Below, piece after piece: positions 30,051-38,836 of a DNA stretch of 53,449 nt. The stretch is from E44-bin32 sp034430615 (GTDB lineage Bacteria; Chloroflexota; Anaerolineae; Anaerolineales; E44-bin32), in NCBI GenBank assembly GCA_034430615.1, contig DAOUEJ010000065.1:1-53449 (forward strand), given 5' to 3'. The notes below the pieces were generated by a model. The model was given only the letters and a program-made list of their open reading frames with translations, was not told where the DNA came from and did no database searches. Position 1 is the stretch's first letter, and the number at the start of each line of letters is the position of its first letter. The translations under genes and the position numbers were made by a program.

Positions 30051-31303
30051 TGGCCGACGTCGTCAAGATGCCCAAGCTGGGATTCGATATGACCGAGGGT
30101 ACGCTCGTGCGCTGGGTGGTCGGCGAGGGCGAGATAATCGAGACCGGGCAAGTGCTGGCCGAGATCGAAACCGATAAGGCGACCGTCGAAGTTGAGGCTC
30201 CTGCCTCCGGCATCGTCTATAAGCATGTCATCACGGAAGGCTCGATCGTCCCGGTGGGTAATCCGATTGCGATCATCGGGGCTGAGGGTGAGGACATCGA
30301 CAGCATTGAGCTTACCGGTGAGGAACTTTCTCCTGCAGCCAGCACCCAGATACCGGAACGGGCTGCGGCGGCAACCGCAGATAGCGTGAGCGAGGTTGAG
30401 GCCAGGACCGTGTTCTCCGGGACCGACTACCCTGGAGGGGTCAAGGCTTCACCCGTCGCCCGACGCATCGCTGAGGAGATAGGCATTGATCTGGCTCGCA
30501 TTCAGGGGAGCGGACCCGGGGGACGGATCATCAAGGTGGATGTTGAGTCACATGTGCCCGGACCGGATCGAACGGCTACCGTCGCAGCTCCCCGGCCATT
30601 CCTGGCAACCGCGCCCAGGCAAACAGAACGTGTGCCGGTGAGCAAATTACGGGCCATGATCGGCAAACGCATGACGCGGGCCAAACAGGAGCTGCCCCAC
30701 TTCTACGTCACGTCGGATGTTGACGCTGGCCCGGTTATGGCAGCTCGAACCCAGCTGAATGGCGCGCTGCCGGAGAACGAGAAGCTGTCGGTGAACGACT
30801 TCATCGTCCGCGCGGCTGCACTGGCCTTGCGTGAGTTCCCCAACCTGAACGCTTCACTTGAAGGGGATGTGATCGTGCGCCACGGGGAGATCAACATCGG
30901 CATCGCTGTGGCAGTCGAGCAGGGTTTGCTGACGGTCGTCACCCGCAATGCGGACCAGAAGCCGATCCGTACGCTCTCGAGTGAGATCCGGGCGATGGTT
31001 GACCGCACGCGATCTGGCAAAGTTCGACCGGAGGACGTCGAGGGATCGACGTTCACTGTGTCCAATCTGGGGATGTTCGATGTCGACCATTTCATCGCCA
31101 TCATAAATCCGCCCGAGGCCGCGATCTTGGCTATCGGAAGCGTGCGCGAAGAACCCGTCTACGCCGGCGCCGATCTGGTACGCGCTCAGCGCATGAAGGT
31201 CACACTTTCAGCAGATCATCGCGTAACCGATGGTGCCGAAGCTGCACGCTGGCTGCAGGTCTTCAAGCGCTACTTCGAGCAGCCGTTATTGATGTTCATC
31301 TAG
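30050..31303 (+). CDS. pdhC: Dihydrolipoamide acetyltransferase (E2) of the pyruvate dehydrogenase complex
   Basis: A 417-residue E2 core. One lipoyl domain (about 1-80) has the lipoylated lysine in EIETDKATVEVEAPASG. A linker leads to a peripheral subunit-binding domain at about 132-168 (KASPVARRIAEEIGIDLARI, GSGPGGRIIKVDVE). The catalytic acyltransferase domain (about 200-417) has RVPVSKLRAMIGKRMTRAKQ and the active-site HxxxDG in LSADHRVTDGAEAARW. The subunit-binding domain would recruit E1 and E3. No dihydrolipoamide dehydrogenase gene follows, so E3 must be encoded elsewhere. The start is ATG 30050, sharing its A with the pdhB stop codon. Confidence 0.94.
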   Translation: MADVVKMPKLGFDMTEGTLVRWVVGEGEIIETGQVLAEIETDKATVEVEAPASGIVYKHVITEGSIVPVGNPIAIIGAEGEDIDSIELTGEELSPAASTQIPERAAAATADSVSEVEARTVFSGTDYPGGVKASPVARRIAEEIGIDLARIQGSGPGGRIIKVDVESHVPGPDRTATVAAPRPFLATAPRQTERVPVSKLRAMIGKRMTRAKQELPHFYVTSDVDAGPVMAARTQLNGALPENEKLSVNDFIVRAAALALREFPNLNASLEGDVIVRHGEINIGIAVAVEQGLLTVVTRNADQKPIRTLSSEIRAMVDRTRSGKVRPEDVEGSTFTVSNLGMFDVDHFIAIINPPEAAILAIGSVREEPVYAGADLVRAQRMKVTLSADHRVTDGAEAARWLQVFKRYFEQPLLMFI

Positions 31304-31396
31304 TGCTCATTAGCCTGTGCACTGCTGATTGGCAGATTGGCGCATCTGAACCGGTAGGGGCTACAATTGCCTCGAACCCGAACCTGAGGACGACGC

Positions 31397-31774
31397 GTGT
31401 CTGAACTATCCCGCATCCTGATCGTCGATGACGAACCCGATACTGTTGGTTTAATCGAAATCACCCTCGGATCAGCCGGGTACATGCATGAATCAGCCTA
31501 CTCTGCCTTTGATGCGAACCAGAAGATCAAGAATGTTCCTTTCGACCTGATCCTGTTGGACGTGATGATGCCAGATACAAGCGGGTTCGATCTGGTCCGC
31601 GAACTGCAGCAGGATGGTATGTATTTACCCCCTATCATCTTTCTCACAGCGCGTGGGCGTCCAGAGGATATCGAAGCTGGAAATGCGCTCGGTGCAAAAG
31701 GCTACCTAGTCAAACCCGTAACCCGCGGCAGGTTACTCGATGCCATCAAGGCCGCTCTCTATGAGTCCGCCTAA
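31397..31774 (+). CDS. Single-domain response regulator
   Basis: A 125-residue receiver with a GTG start. The acidic pair is in ILIVDDEPD, the phosphoacceptor in LILLDVMMPDTSG, the Thr in IIFLTARG, and the lysine in KGYLVKPVTRG. No output domain is attached. Its end overlaps the next gene by 14 bases, so the two are probably made together; the partner at 31761 may be its effector. A TACAAT box lies about 35 bases upstream. Confidence 0.9.
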   Translation: MSELSRILIVDDEPDTVGLIEITLGSAGYMHESAYSAFDANQKIKNVPFDLILLDVMMPDTSGFDLVRELQQDGMYLPPIIFLTARGRPEDIEAGNALGAKGYLVKPVTRGRLLDAIKAALYESA

Positions 31775-32351
31775 CACCCCCGCAGCGCTCGAAGACCAAC
31801 TCGATTTGCTGACCACGTACCTGGAAGAACTTGAACCCTACCTGATGTCCCAGGAGCTCTTCTGGCCGATTGGATCCATGAACACGCAGTCCCCAAAATT
31901 GACGATCGGGAACCTGCTCCTCACATTGAAAACGGTAGGAGCGAGGCAATCTACACTTAATCCTGGCCAGCAGGGACGCCTGCATCAGATCCAAACCCAC
32001 TGGAATCAGACCTCGATGAAATGGGCTTCCGCCATTTCCAGCAAAGCCGTACGTGAGATGGGCGCGCGCTTGAACTTGTGGCGGGGTTTTCTCACAGATC
32101 TCATAGAAGGACAGGACCGGCGCTACCTCTATTCTACAGAAGTACGCAACCGTGTGCTCTTCGAGCTGCTTGTATCGCTCACGACGGACGAAGACGCATC
32201 CGCTGATCTCCGAACAACCATGCTGAGCCTCGATGGTCGGATGCAAGCTCTGACCCAACCCGCTCCTTTCCAGTGGGAGGATTTCCTGCAGGCCGATTTC
32301 AACCGAGAGTCCTTCCCCTTTCTTTACCGGACTACATCCGAACAGGCCTAA
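31761..32351 (+). CDS. Helical protein of unknown function coupled to a receiver
   Basis: A 196-residue, mostly helical cytoplasmic protein. It begins MSPPNTPAALEDQLDLLTTY, contains QSPKLTIGNLLLTLKTVGAR, VREMGARLNLWRGFLTDLIE and NRVLFELLVSLTTD. It has no membrane segment, no cysteine pattern and no recognised motif. ATG 31761 lies inside the receiver gene, which stops at 31774; an earlier in-frame ATG (31740) is possible. I do not recognise a family. The overlap suggests a receiver-controlled partner. It is followed by a strong convergent terminator. Confidence 0.75.
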   Translation: MSPPNTPAALEDQLDLLTTYLEELEPYLMSQELFWPIGSMNTQSPKLTIGNLLLTLKTVGARQSTLNPGQQGRLHQIQTHWNQTSMKWASAISSKAVREMGARLNLWRGFLTDLIEGQDRRYLYSTEVRNRVLFELLVSLTTDEDASADLRTTMLSLDGRMQALTQPAPFQWEDFLQADFNRESFPFLYRTTSEQA

Positions 32352-32372
32352 AATCATCCATGTGAAATGAAA

Positions 32373-32400
32373 ACGGCGGTCAGCTAAAGCTGACCGCCGT
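32373..32400. terminator. Strong bidirectional terminator
   Basis: ACGGCGGTCAGCT (32373-32385) pairs perfectly with AGCTGACCGCCGT (32388-32400). On the minus strand it is followed by TTTTCATTTC, a good T-tract for the rny gene; it also stops the receiver unit. Confidence 0.85.
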
Positions 32401-32423
32401 CTGCTTGCTACTGAATTCGAGAC

Positions 32424-33950
32424 CTACTTGGCATAATCGACTGCACGAGTCTCACGGATCACGGTCACCTTGATCTGCCCTGGATACTGCATGCCTTCCT
32501 CAATCTTCTTCGCCACGGTTCGGGCAAGGCGGTTGGCCTCCAGATCATCGATATCCTCGGGGCGTACGATAACCCGGATCTCGCGGCCCGCCTGCAGCGC
32601 ATAGCTCTGGTTCACTCCTTCAAACGAGTTGGCGATTTCCTCCAGCGCCTTGATACGCTTGATGTACTGTTCGAGGCTCTCACGCCGTGCCCCAGGCCTG
32701 GCACCGCTGATCGCATCGGCCGACTCGACGATCACCGCTTCCACCGATTCTTGCTCCACTTCATGGTGGTGGGCCTCAATCGTATTCACCACGGCCGCAC
32801 TGACGCCATAGCGGCGGCAGAAATCAGCGCCCAGCGACGAGTGCGTGCCTTCAACCTCATGGTCCATAGCCTTGCCTAGGTCGTGCAGCAAGCCTCCCGC
32901 TTTTGAAATCTCGACATCTGCACCCAGTTCGGCTGCAATAACTCCGGCAAGCTGCGCGGTTTCAACCGCATGCGCCAACTGGTTCTGCCCGTAGGAGGTG
33001 CGGAACTTCAAACGGCCGAGCTTCTTGGTGATCTCCGGGTGCAGGCCCGGCACCCCGGCATCGAAGGCCGCTTTTTCGCCCTCTTCCACGATCAAATTCT
33101 CGACTTCATTCTTCTGCTCGGAAATGATCTTCTCGATTTGAGCCGGGTGGATGCGGCCGTCGAGCACAAGCTCTTCCATCGCTCGACGGGCGATCTCACG
33201 CCGCACCGAATCAAAACAGGATATGGTGACCGCTTCCGGCGTGTCGTCAACGACCACGTCCACGCCCGCGGCCTGCTCAAATGAACGGATATTACGCCCG
33301 TTGCGACCGATGATCCGGCCCTTCATATCGTCCGAAGGCAATGGCACAACCGAGACGGTCACCTCGGCCACATGATCGGAGGCAACGCGCTGGATGGCAT
33401 CGGCAACTAGCGTGCGAGCCCGTTTTTCGCCTTCTTGCTGGGCCTCTTCTTCGATCTGGCGGATGATGCGCATCATATCCCCCCGGGCTTCCTTCTCGAC
33501 CTCTTGCAGCAACTGGCCCCTGGCTTCTTCCTGGGTCATGCTCGAGACCCGTTCGAGCTCAAAGACGATTTCTTCATAGCGCTGTTCTAGTTCGTTCGCC
33601 CGCTTATCCATCGAGCTCTGTCGTTTGCTGAGCACCTGATCGCGTTTATCGAGCTGGTCAAAACGGCGATCAACATCGGCCCGTCTCTGCTGGATGCGCT
33701 CTTCCTCGCGCGACAGTTCCGCTCTCCGGCGCTTGAGTTCCTCTTCCGCATCATCCCGGATCTTCAACGCCTGGTCCCGGGCTTCGAGCTCTATGTCTTT
33801 TGCTTTCGCCCGCGCCTCTTCGAGCATGCGATCAGCAGTGGCCTGGCGACTGCGTACATTCCGCTCCAACTGGAGTTGGCGGAGGAAATACCCGATAAGC
33901 GCACCGGCGCTTAGCGCGATCACAATACTGACGATGGTGGTTATGTCCAC
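32424..33950 (-). CDS. rny: Ribonuclease Y
   Basis: A 508-residue membrane-anchored endoribonuclease that starts mRNA decay. Seen: N-terminal anchor (about 3-23, IVSIVIALSAGALIGYFL), a long charged coiled coil (about 30-200), a KH RNA-binding domain with GRIIGRNGRNIRSFEQAAG, and an HD domain with the metal motif GGLLHDLGKAMDH. The end VIRETRAVDYAK is family-typical. The size (508) is normal. The start is GTG 33950, overlapping the recX stop by ten bases, so it is coupled to recX. A strong terminator follows. Confidence 0.96.
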   Translation of the reverse strand: MDITTIVSIVIALSAGALIGYFLRQLQLERNVRSRQATADRMLEEARAKAKDIELEARDQALKIRDDAEEELKRRRAELSREEERIQQRRADVDRRFDQLDKRDQVLSKRQSSMDKRANELEQRYEEIVFELERVSSMTQEEARGQLLQEVEKEARGDMMRIIRQIEEEAQQEGEKRARTLVADAIQRVASDHVAEVTVSVVPLPSDDMKGRIIGRNGRNIRSFEQAAGVDVVVDDTPEAVTISCFDSVRREIARRAMEELVLDGRIHPAQIEKIISEQKNEVENLIVEEGEKAAFDAGVPGLHPEITKKLGRLKFRTSYGQNQLAHAVETAQLAGVIAAELGADVEISKAGGLLHDLGKAMDHEVEGTHSSLGADFCRRYGVSAAVVNTIEAHHHEVEQESVEAVIVESADAISGARPGARRESLEQYIKRIKALEEIANSFEGVNQSYALQAGREIRVIVRPEDIDDLEANRLARTVAKKIEEGMQYPGQIKVTVIRETRAVDYAK

Positions 33951-34597
33951 GTCCTTACCTCACTTTCACCCTCGGAATGTAATTCCCCTGAGTCGATCTC
34001 CTTGAGCACGTCTTTGATGACGGCGTAGCTGAACCCGCGTCGCTCGAGGTAACCGGACAAGCGCCGTTGGGCGATTTCTTGCGGGAGATGCCGGTAACGA
34101 CGCCAACCCCCGCGTGCTGCCTTACGGGCTGCCGAAGTATCGTCATAGCCTTCCAGCGCCTGACTGATGAGCTCCTTGCCGACCCCCTTGCGGGCCAATT
34201 CGATGCTCAAAGCTCGGGCGCTGCGAGGTCGAAAGCTAAGCCGGTTCTCAACCCACGCTCTAGCAAAGGCGCCATCATCGACCAACTCATTTGTTTTCAG
34301 GCGCTCCAAAGTGCGGTCCTGCACTGCCTCAGGAACTCCATTCCGGGCTAGCTTCTCTCGGATTTCTTGCTCGGCGTGTGGCCGCCGGCTGAGCCAACGT
34401 ACTGTCCGGCGGTAGGCACGCTGCTCTTCATCTTGTCTCGATAATTGCTGGATATCACTTTCGGATAAATGTTGACCCACCTTTAGATCCGCGATCAGGC
34501 TCCCGTCAAGGCTGAATCGATAGGCGTGATCGACGTAAACGCCGACCCGCGTCTTATCCTTCTTCTGCGCCTTGATCGCCGTAATTTCCCCTGGCAA
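33941..34597 (-). CDS. recX: RecX, regulator of RecA
   Basis: A 218-residue modulator of RecA filaments. The three-helix repeats are visible: AYRRTVRWLSRRPHAEQEIR, LKTNELVDDGAFARAWVENR and SARALSIELARKGVGKELIS, then LSGYLERRGFSYAVIKDVL. The conserved YALRLLSRRPRSExELRxKL-like first motif is present in variant form. The start is TTG 34597 in MPGEITAIKAQKKDKTRVGV; no earlier start is plausible. It lies downstream of recA on the same strand with about 330 bases between, and overlaps rny by ten bases. Confidence 0.9.
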   Translation of the reverse strand: MPGEITAIKAQKKDKTRVGVYVDHAYRFSLDGSLIADLKVGQHLSESDIQQLSRQDEEQRAYRRTVRWLSRRPHAEQEIREKLARNGVPEAVQDRTLERLKTNELVDDGAFARAWVENRLSFRPRSARALSIELARKGVGKELISQALEGYDDTSAARKAARGGWRRYRHLPQEIAQRRLSGYLERRGFSYAVIKDVLKEIDSGELHSEGESEVRTWT

Positions 34598-34624
34598 GCA
34601 AACCTCGCCTTCCTAATAAGCAAG

Positions 34625-34653
34625 AGCCGCGGACCATGATCATGGCCGCGGCT
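34625..34653. terminator. Nested palindrome between recA and recX
   Basis: AGCCGCGG (34625-34632) pairs with CCGCGGCT (34646-34653), enclosing CCATGATCATGG, itself a palindrome. It could reduce recX/rny expression relative to recA or act as a protein-binding palindrome. No T-tract is obvious. Confidence 0.5.
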
Positions 34654-34739
34654 AAGGCAGGACGATGGGGATGGTATCCCCGGAAGAAATCTAGACGCCG
34701 AGACGACCCACCCTGTTGAGAGGGTGAGAAAGCCAGGTT

Positions 34740-34927
34740 TTATTTGCCTATGCCCAGGGTTCGGGCGATCTTCTCAAGCCAGTCCACCTACAATGTTGTT
34801 GGTCTATATTTCCTGGTTTCTCGGTGTCAAATCTCACTCTTGAGATCGTATCCAGTGCCTTCGCCGCAAGAATCTTTACTGTTTTAACTTTCTCCCGCAG
34901 CGTGATCGTTTCCAGCACTTCCGTGCT
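34740..34927 (-). pseudogene. Degenerate small open frame between recA and recX
   Basis: Directly after the recA TAG, the same frame stays open for 60 codons (minus strand) to TAG 34750-34748, with helical text such as LREKVKTVKILAAKALDTIS. Its end becomes unlike protein (HCRWTGLRRSPEPW), while a neighbouring frame at the same place reads GTG then DWLEKIARTLGIGK and a stop (34787-34740). Together the two look like one small gene split by a frameshift near 34790. I do not know a protein family for it. It could equally be chance. The remaining bases to recX hold a CACCCT/AGGGTG hairpin near 34710 and the palindrome at 34625. Confidence 0.3.
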
Positions 34928-35989
34928 CTAGTCTGGTTCTTGCTCCTCGTTCGCTTCGCTATCAGCCACCGGCTGAACATCTACGCGGATGGCTGCTTCG
35001 ATTTCGTCCGCCATTGCTGGGTTTTCCCTCAGGAACGATTTCGCGTTCTCTCGCCCCTGCCCCAGGCGGGTTTCACCGTAGTTGTAGAATGAACCCCGCT
35101 TCTCAATAATATCTTTCTCTACGCCCAGGTCAAGAATATCCCCGGACTTTGATATCCCCTCGTTGTACATCACATCAAATTCAGCCACCTTGAACGGTGG
35201 GGCGACCTTGTTCTTCACCACCCGCACCCGCACCCGGTTCCCGACCACTTCCTGTCCGACCTTGATGCTCTCGATCCGGCGCACATCCAACCGCACCGAG
35301 GCATAGAACTTCAACGCCCGTCCCCCGGTCGTCGTCTCCGGGTTGCCGAACATCACCCCGATCTTCATCCGCAGCTGGTTCGTGAATACGACGGCCGTGT
35401 TTGTCTGCTTGATCGCTCCGCTCAACTTGCGCAGCGCCTGGCTCATCAGCCGGGCCTGCATCCCCATCGTCGCATCCCCCATGTCGCCTTCGATCTCGGC
35501 CCGTGGCACCAGCGCCGCCACGCTGTCGATCACCACGATATCGACCGCACCGCTGCGCACCAGCGTCTCGGCGATCTCCAATGCCTGCTCGCCTGTGTCC
35601 GGCTGCGAGATGTACAGATCATCCACATTCACCCCGCAGCGGGCGGCGTAGGACGGATCGAGGGCATGTTCCATATCGATGTAGGCGCACACGCCTCCCA
35701 GACGCTGCGCTTCGGCCACAAGATGCTGGCAAAGCGTCGTCTTGCCCGAAGCCTCCGGACCGAAGATCTCGGTCACCCGCCCACGCGGCAGCCCGCCCAC
35801 CCCCAGCGCCAGATCGAGCGCCAGAGACCCGGTGGGGATCGCGTCCACCGCCAGGTTCTCTGCCTCGCCCCAACGCATGACCGATCCCTCTCCAAAACGC
35901 TTGCGGATGTCCTGAATAGTATTCGACAGGACTTCCTGCCGCTGAACATCGTCTTCAATTCGCTGCCTGTTTGAGTTTTGGCTCGCCAT
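34928..35989 (-). CDS. recA: RecA recombinase
   Basis: A 353-residue recombinase that forms filaments on single-stranded DNA and stimulates LexA self-cleavage. Seen: VTEIFGPEASGKTTLCQHL (Walker A), YIDMEHALDPSYA, VDIVVIDSVAALVPRAEIEG (Walker B), the L1/L2 loops DATMGMQARLMSQALRKL and GNPETTTGGRALKFYASV, and GSFYNYGETRLGQGRENAK. The acidic C-terminal tail is typical. ATG 35989 has GGAGG six bases upstream, giving MASQNSNRQR. A clear promoter with GAAC-type boxes lies upstream, and recX and rny lie downstream. Confidence 0.98.
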   Translation of the reverse strand: MASQNSNRQRIEDDVQRQEVLSNTIQDIRKRFGEGSVMRWGEAENLAVDAIPTGSLALDLALGVGGLPRGRVTEIFGPEASGKTTLCQHLVAEAQRLGGVCAYIDMEHALDPSYAARCGVNVDDLYISQPDTGEQALEIAETLVRSGAVDIVVIDSVAALVPRAEIEGDMGDATMGMQARLMSQALRKLSGAIKQTNTAVVFTNQLRMKIGVMFGNPETTTGGRALKFYASVRLDVRRIESIKVGQEVVGNRVRVRVVKNKVAPPFKVAEFDVMYNEGISKSGDILDLGVEKDIIEKRGSFYNYGETRLGQGRENAKSFLRENPAMADEIEAAIRVDVQPVADSEANEEQEPD

Positions 35990-36012
35990 CGTCTGCCTCC
36001 ATCCCGGATATA

Positions 36013-36066
36013 GACCATTTGTTCTGAATAACAATTCCAGTATAGCACGTTTGTTCTATCCGTCAA
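36013..36066 (-). promoter_or_regulatory. recA promoter with two SOS-box-like sites
   Basis: On the minus strand TTGACG (36066-36061) and TATACT (36044-36039) are 16 bases apart. In the spacer is GAACAAACGTGC (36056-36045), one mismatch from the Gram-positive LexA core GAAC-N4-GTTC. A second near match, GAACAAATGGTC (36024-36013), lies 32 bases downstream, about three helical turns away. LexA control is an inference; no lexA gene is in the window. Confidence 0.55.
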
Positions 36067-36103
36067 GTGCCGGCGACTGATGGGTTGGATCGCCGAATAC
36101 CGA

Positions 36104-36109
36104 TATAAT
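36104..36109 (+). promoter_or_regulatory. -10 box (TATAAT) nine bases before the Cache kinase start
   Basis: TATAAT at 36104-36109 puts the expected start about 36116, leaving at most a few leader bases before ATG 36119. There is no ribosome-binding site and the -35 is weak. Confidence 0.45.
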
Positions 36110-36118
36110 GAGTGCAAA

Positions 36119-38836
36119 ATGGCAGTTGACCAGCCCCATTCCCGATCTAAAACGCGACGGATAGGCAGGCGAAACCTGGGATTACAGCTCCTGGCGATCT
36201 ACCTGCTCTTTGTGCTACCGATCATCATCGCCGCGATCGGGTTCGACCTGGCCGGCAGCCAACGGCTCCAGGCGGATGTACGCACGGCAGATCTTGCTCT
36301 CGCACGGGCGCTTGCGTTGGAGACCGAATCCAAACTCTCGGATGCCCTCTTTACCGTTGAGCAGATGGCGCTCCATCCAGCAGTGATCCAAGCGGATGAA
36401 GCGGGCATGCTGCAGTTATTCGAGGATATCGCCCGAGCGCGTCCTGACGTCAATTTAATTTACCGGCTTGGCCCGGATGGGATCATGCTCTTCCACTTTC
36501 CGGTGGGACCAGGGTCCACGGTGGGTGTGGATTTTTCTTTCCGGGATTATTTTCAGGACGCACGTCGCGCCAACGGTGCTGTGATTTCCAAGGGACGTAT
36601 CTCCCCGACGACGGAGGAACCCGTCACAACCACGGTGATGCCGCTGCGTAGTCAAGATGGCAGTTTTCTTGGGATCGTAGCCACGAATATCCGCCTGCAA
36701 AGCCTTTCCGATACGCTCAGCGCCATCGCCGCTGAAAACCCCGCCGGCCAGAGCTACCAGGTCAGCATCATCGATTCCGCCGGTCAAATCATCGCCGATC
36801 GCGACCCCCAGCGCCTGCTTGGCCTGCTGAGTGAAGATTCACCCGCTGTTGTGAAAGATGTCCTCCTCGGCCGGGAAGGCAGCCAGGTCGTCCCGGATGC
36901 GCAGGGGGTTGAGTGGCTGAGCTCCTTCGTGCCTATCCCGAGCGGTGTTTGGGGGGTAATTGTGAGCAGACCGGTATCGATTGCATTTGCCACCGCAAAT
37001 GCATTTCACCGTGGGCTGCTGATCGCGATTGGTGTCATTTTTTTCGGGGGAGTTTCCTTCTGGCTATTGCTCTCGCGGCGTGTGATCCAGCCGCTCGAGC
37101 GGTTGGCCGCGTACAGCCGCACCATCGCCGGGTCAGCGGAACTCAGCCAGAACGATCAACAGGATCTGGCTCGGCTATCGGATCGACCCGATCAGATGGG
37201 CTACCTTGTGCGGAGCCTGCAACGCATGGAGCAGACGATTGAAGAGCGGCTCACAGAGCTTTCCATGCTGCTTGAAACGAGCAAAGCGGTGGTCTCGTCA
37301 CTCGAACCGGATACGGTCCTCAATCGCATCGTCGATCAAACGACGCGCCTGACCAGCGCCGAGACGTGTGCGATTGTCGCCCTCGACGAGAAAGCGAACG
37401 AGTTCCGGATCAGGGCCAGCCGGGGACTCTCCCAGTCTTACATCCAGAGGCTGAGGATCGATCCTACCGAACCCAACTCACCCTCGATGCGCGCCATTCG
37501 CAGCCGGCAGCCGATCCAGGTTGAGGATACGGAGGACGATCCGACTTTCCAACTCCTTCGTCCACGCGCACGCGCGGAAGGCTACCGGGCACTGCTCGCC
37601 GTGCCGCTGCTTACGCAGCATGCCGCCTCCGCTGTTCTCCTCGTTTACTATAAAGAACCACATACCTTTAGTGAACGAGAGGTCAGCCTGGTGTGGAACT
37701 TCGCCAACCACGCTGCGATGGCCATCGAGAATGCCGAACTTTACTCCCGCAGCGACGAGCAACTGCAGAGACAGAGCCGCCGGCTTGAATCGCTCTACGA
37801 AAGCATGTCCGATGGTGTCATCCTGGAGGATATGTCCGGGGCAGTTCTCTTCTGCAATCAGAGCATGTGGGATCTAACAGGCCTTAAACCCGAACAGCGT
37901 GCGAGCCTCGACGCGCGTGCGATCCGAGAGCGGCTTTTGCAATCTGTCCTGCAACCCGAAGAGACGCGCACAGCGATCGACGCGGCGCTGCTCGCAACCG
38001 GATCGCAAAGCGTCGAGTGGGGGATGCTCCGCGGAGGCAACCGTCTGAACTTAAGACTGCAAACGTTTCAGGTGACCGATTCGAATGGCAAGCTAATCGG
38101 GCGCGGCCAATTCTTCCAGGATATCACCCGCGACCGAGAACTAGACCGGATGAAGGACAGCCTGATCGCCACAGTATCGCATGAACTGCGGACCCCACTG
38201 GCTGCGATCAAGGGCTATGTATCGACGCTTCTGGCGAAAGATGTAGAGTGGGATGCAAGCGCTCAGGAAGAGTTCCTGCACGTCATCAGCCAGGAGACGG
38301 ATCGTTTGAGCAACCTGGTAGATGATCTGCTCGATCTCTCGCGGATCGAGAGCGGAAGCCTGAACGTCCAGCGATCTACCTGCTTGCTTCCAAATCTCGT
38401 CCAGCGTGCACTGCAGAGCGTCCATCCCAAACCCAGCCTGCCCCCGGTGGTCGAAATCGATCCCGACCTTCCTGCTCTAAATGTGGATGCTCGCAAGATC
38501 GAAGGGGTACTCCGCAATCTGATCGAAAACGCCATCAAGTATGCCCAGACCAACTCACCACTGCAGATCTCCGCCCGACTTCAGGATTCTTGCGTCCATA
38601 TCCGCGTCGAGGATGATGGGCCCGGGATCCCGAACGAGTTCGCTGACCACATCTTCACACCGTTCTTCCGGGGGGAAGATGGGTTAAAGCGCGACCAGTC
38701 GGGCGCGGGCCTCGGCCTGTCGATCTGCCGTGGTTTCGTGCGGGCCCACGGTGGTGAAATCTGGCTTGAACCCCGCCAGCGGGGCACATGCATCACTTTT
38801 TCACTGCCTGTTGAAATCGAGGCACAGGATGCCTGA
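36119..38836 (+). CDS. Transmembrane sensor histidine kinase: Cache-HAMP-GAF-PAS-HisKA-ATPase
   Basis: A 905-residue sensor. Two membrane segments (about 22-43 and 297-319) flank an extracellular double-Cache domain (about 50-290; VDFSFRDYFQDARRANG is typical). HAMP (about 318-372), GAF (about 385-545), PAS (about 552-675), HisKA with His688 (LIATVSHELRTPLAAIKGYV) and the ATPase domain with N box (LRNLIENAIKYAQ), G1 (DDGPGIP) and G2 (GAGLGLSICRGF) follow. dCache domains often bind amino acids or carboxylates. The gene overlaps the regulator at 38829 and precedes a branched-chain amino acid type importer, so it may sense that importer's substrate (inference). ATG 36119 is chosen over the upstream frame because of the promoter position. 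Confidence 0.93.
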   Translation: MAVDQPHSRSKTRRIGRRNLGLQLLAIYLLFVLPIIIAAIGFDLAGSQRLQADVRTADLALARALALETESKLSDALFTVEQMALHPAVIQADEAGMLQLFEDIARARPDVNLIYRLGPDGIMLFHFPVGPGSTVGVDFSFRDYFQDARRANGAVISKGRISPTTEEPVTTTVMPLRSQDGSFLGIVATNIRLQSLSDTLSAIAAENPAGQSYQVSIIDSAGQIIADRDPQRLLGLLSEDSPAVVKDVLLGREGSQVVPDAQGVEWLSSFVPIPSGVWGVIVSRPVSIAFATANAFHRGLLIAIGVIFFGGVSFWLLLSRRVIQPLERLAAYSRTIAGSAELSQNDQQDLARLSDRPDQMGYLVRSLQRMEQTIEERLTELSMLLETSKAVVSSLEPDTVLNRIVDQTTRLTSAETCAIVALDEKANEFRIRASRGLSQSYIQRLRIDPTEPNSPSMRAIRSRQPIQVEDTEDDPTFQLLRPRARAEGYRALLAVPLLTQHAASAVLLVYYKEPHTFSEREVSLVWNFANHAAMAIENAELYSRSDEQLQRQSRRLESLYESMSDGVILEDMSGAVLFCNQSMWDLTGLKPEQRASLDARAIRERLLQSVLQPEETRTAIDAALLATGSQSVEWGMLRGGNRLNLRLQTFQVTDSNGKLIGRGQFFQDITRDRELDRMKDSLIATVSHELRTPLAAIKGYVSTLLAKDVEWDASAQEEFLHVISQETDRLSNLVDDLLDLSRIESGSLNVQRSTCLLPNLVQRALQSVHPKPSLPPVVEIDPDLPALNVDARKIEGVLRNLIENAIKYAQTNSPLQISARLQDSCVHIRVEDDGPGIPNEFADHIFTPFFRGEDGLKRDQSGAGLGLSICRGFVRAHGGEIWLEPRQRGTCITFSLPVEIEAQDA

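Noticed and set aside
28111..31303. Complete pyruvate dehydrogenase complex
   Set aside because: No dihydrolipoamide dehydrogenase (E3) gene follows E2; the next gene is a receiver, so only E1 and E2 are claimed.
38730..38828. N-terminal extension of the OmpR regulator at 38829
   Set aside because: The extension lies within the kinase ATPase domain in another frame; the receiver begins normally at ATG 38829.
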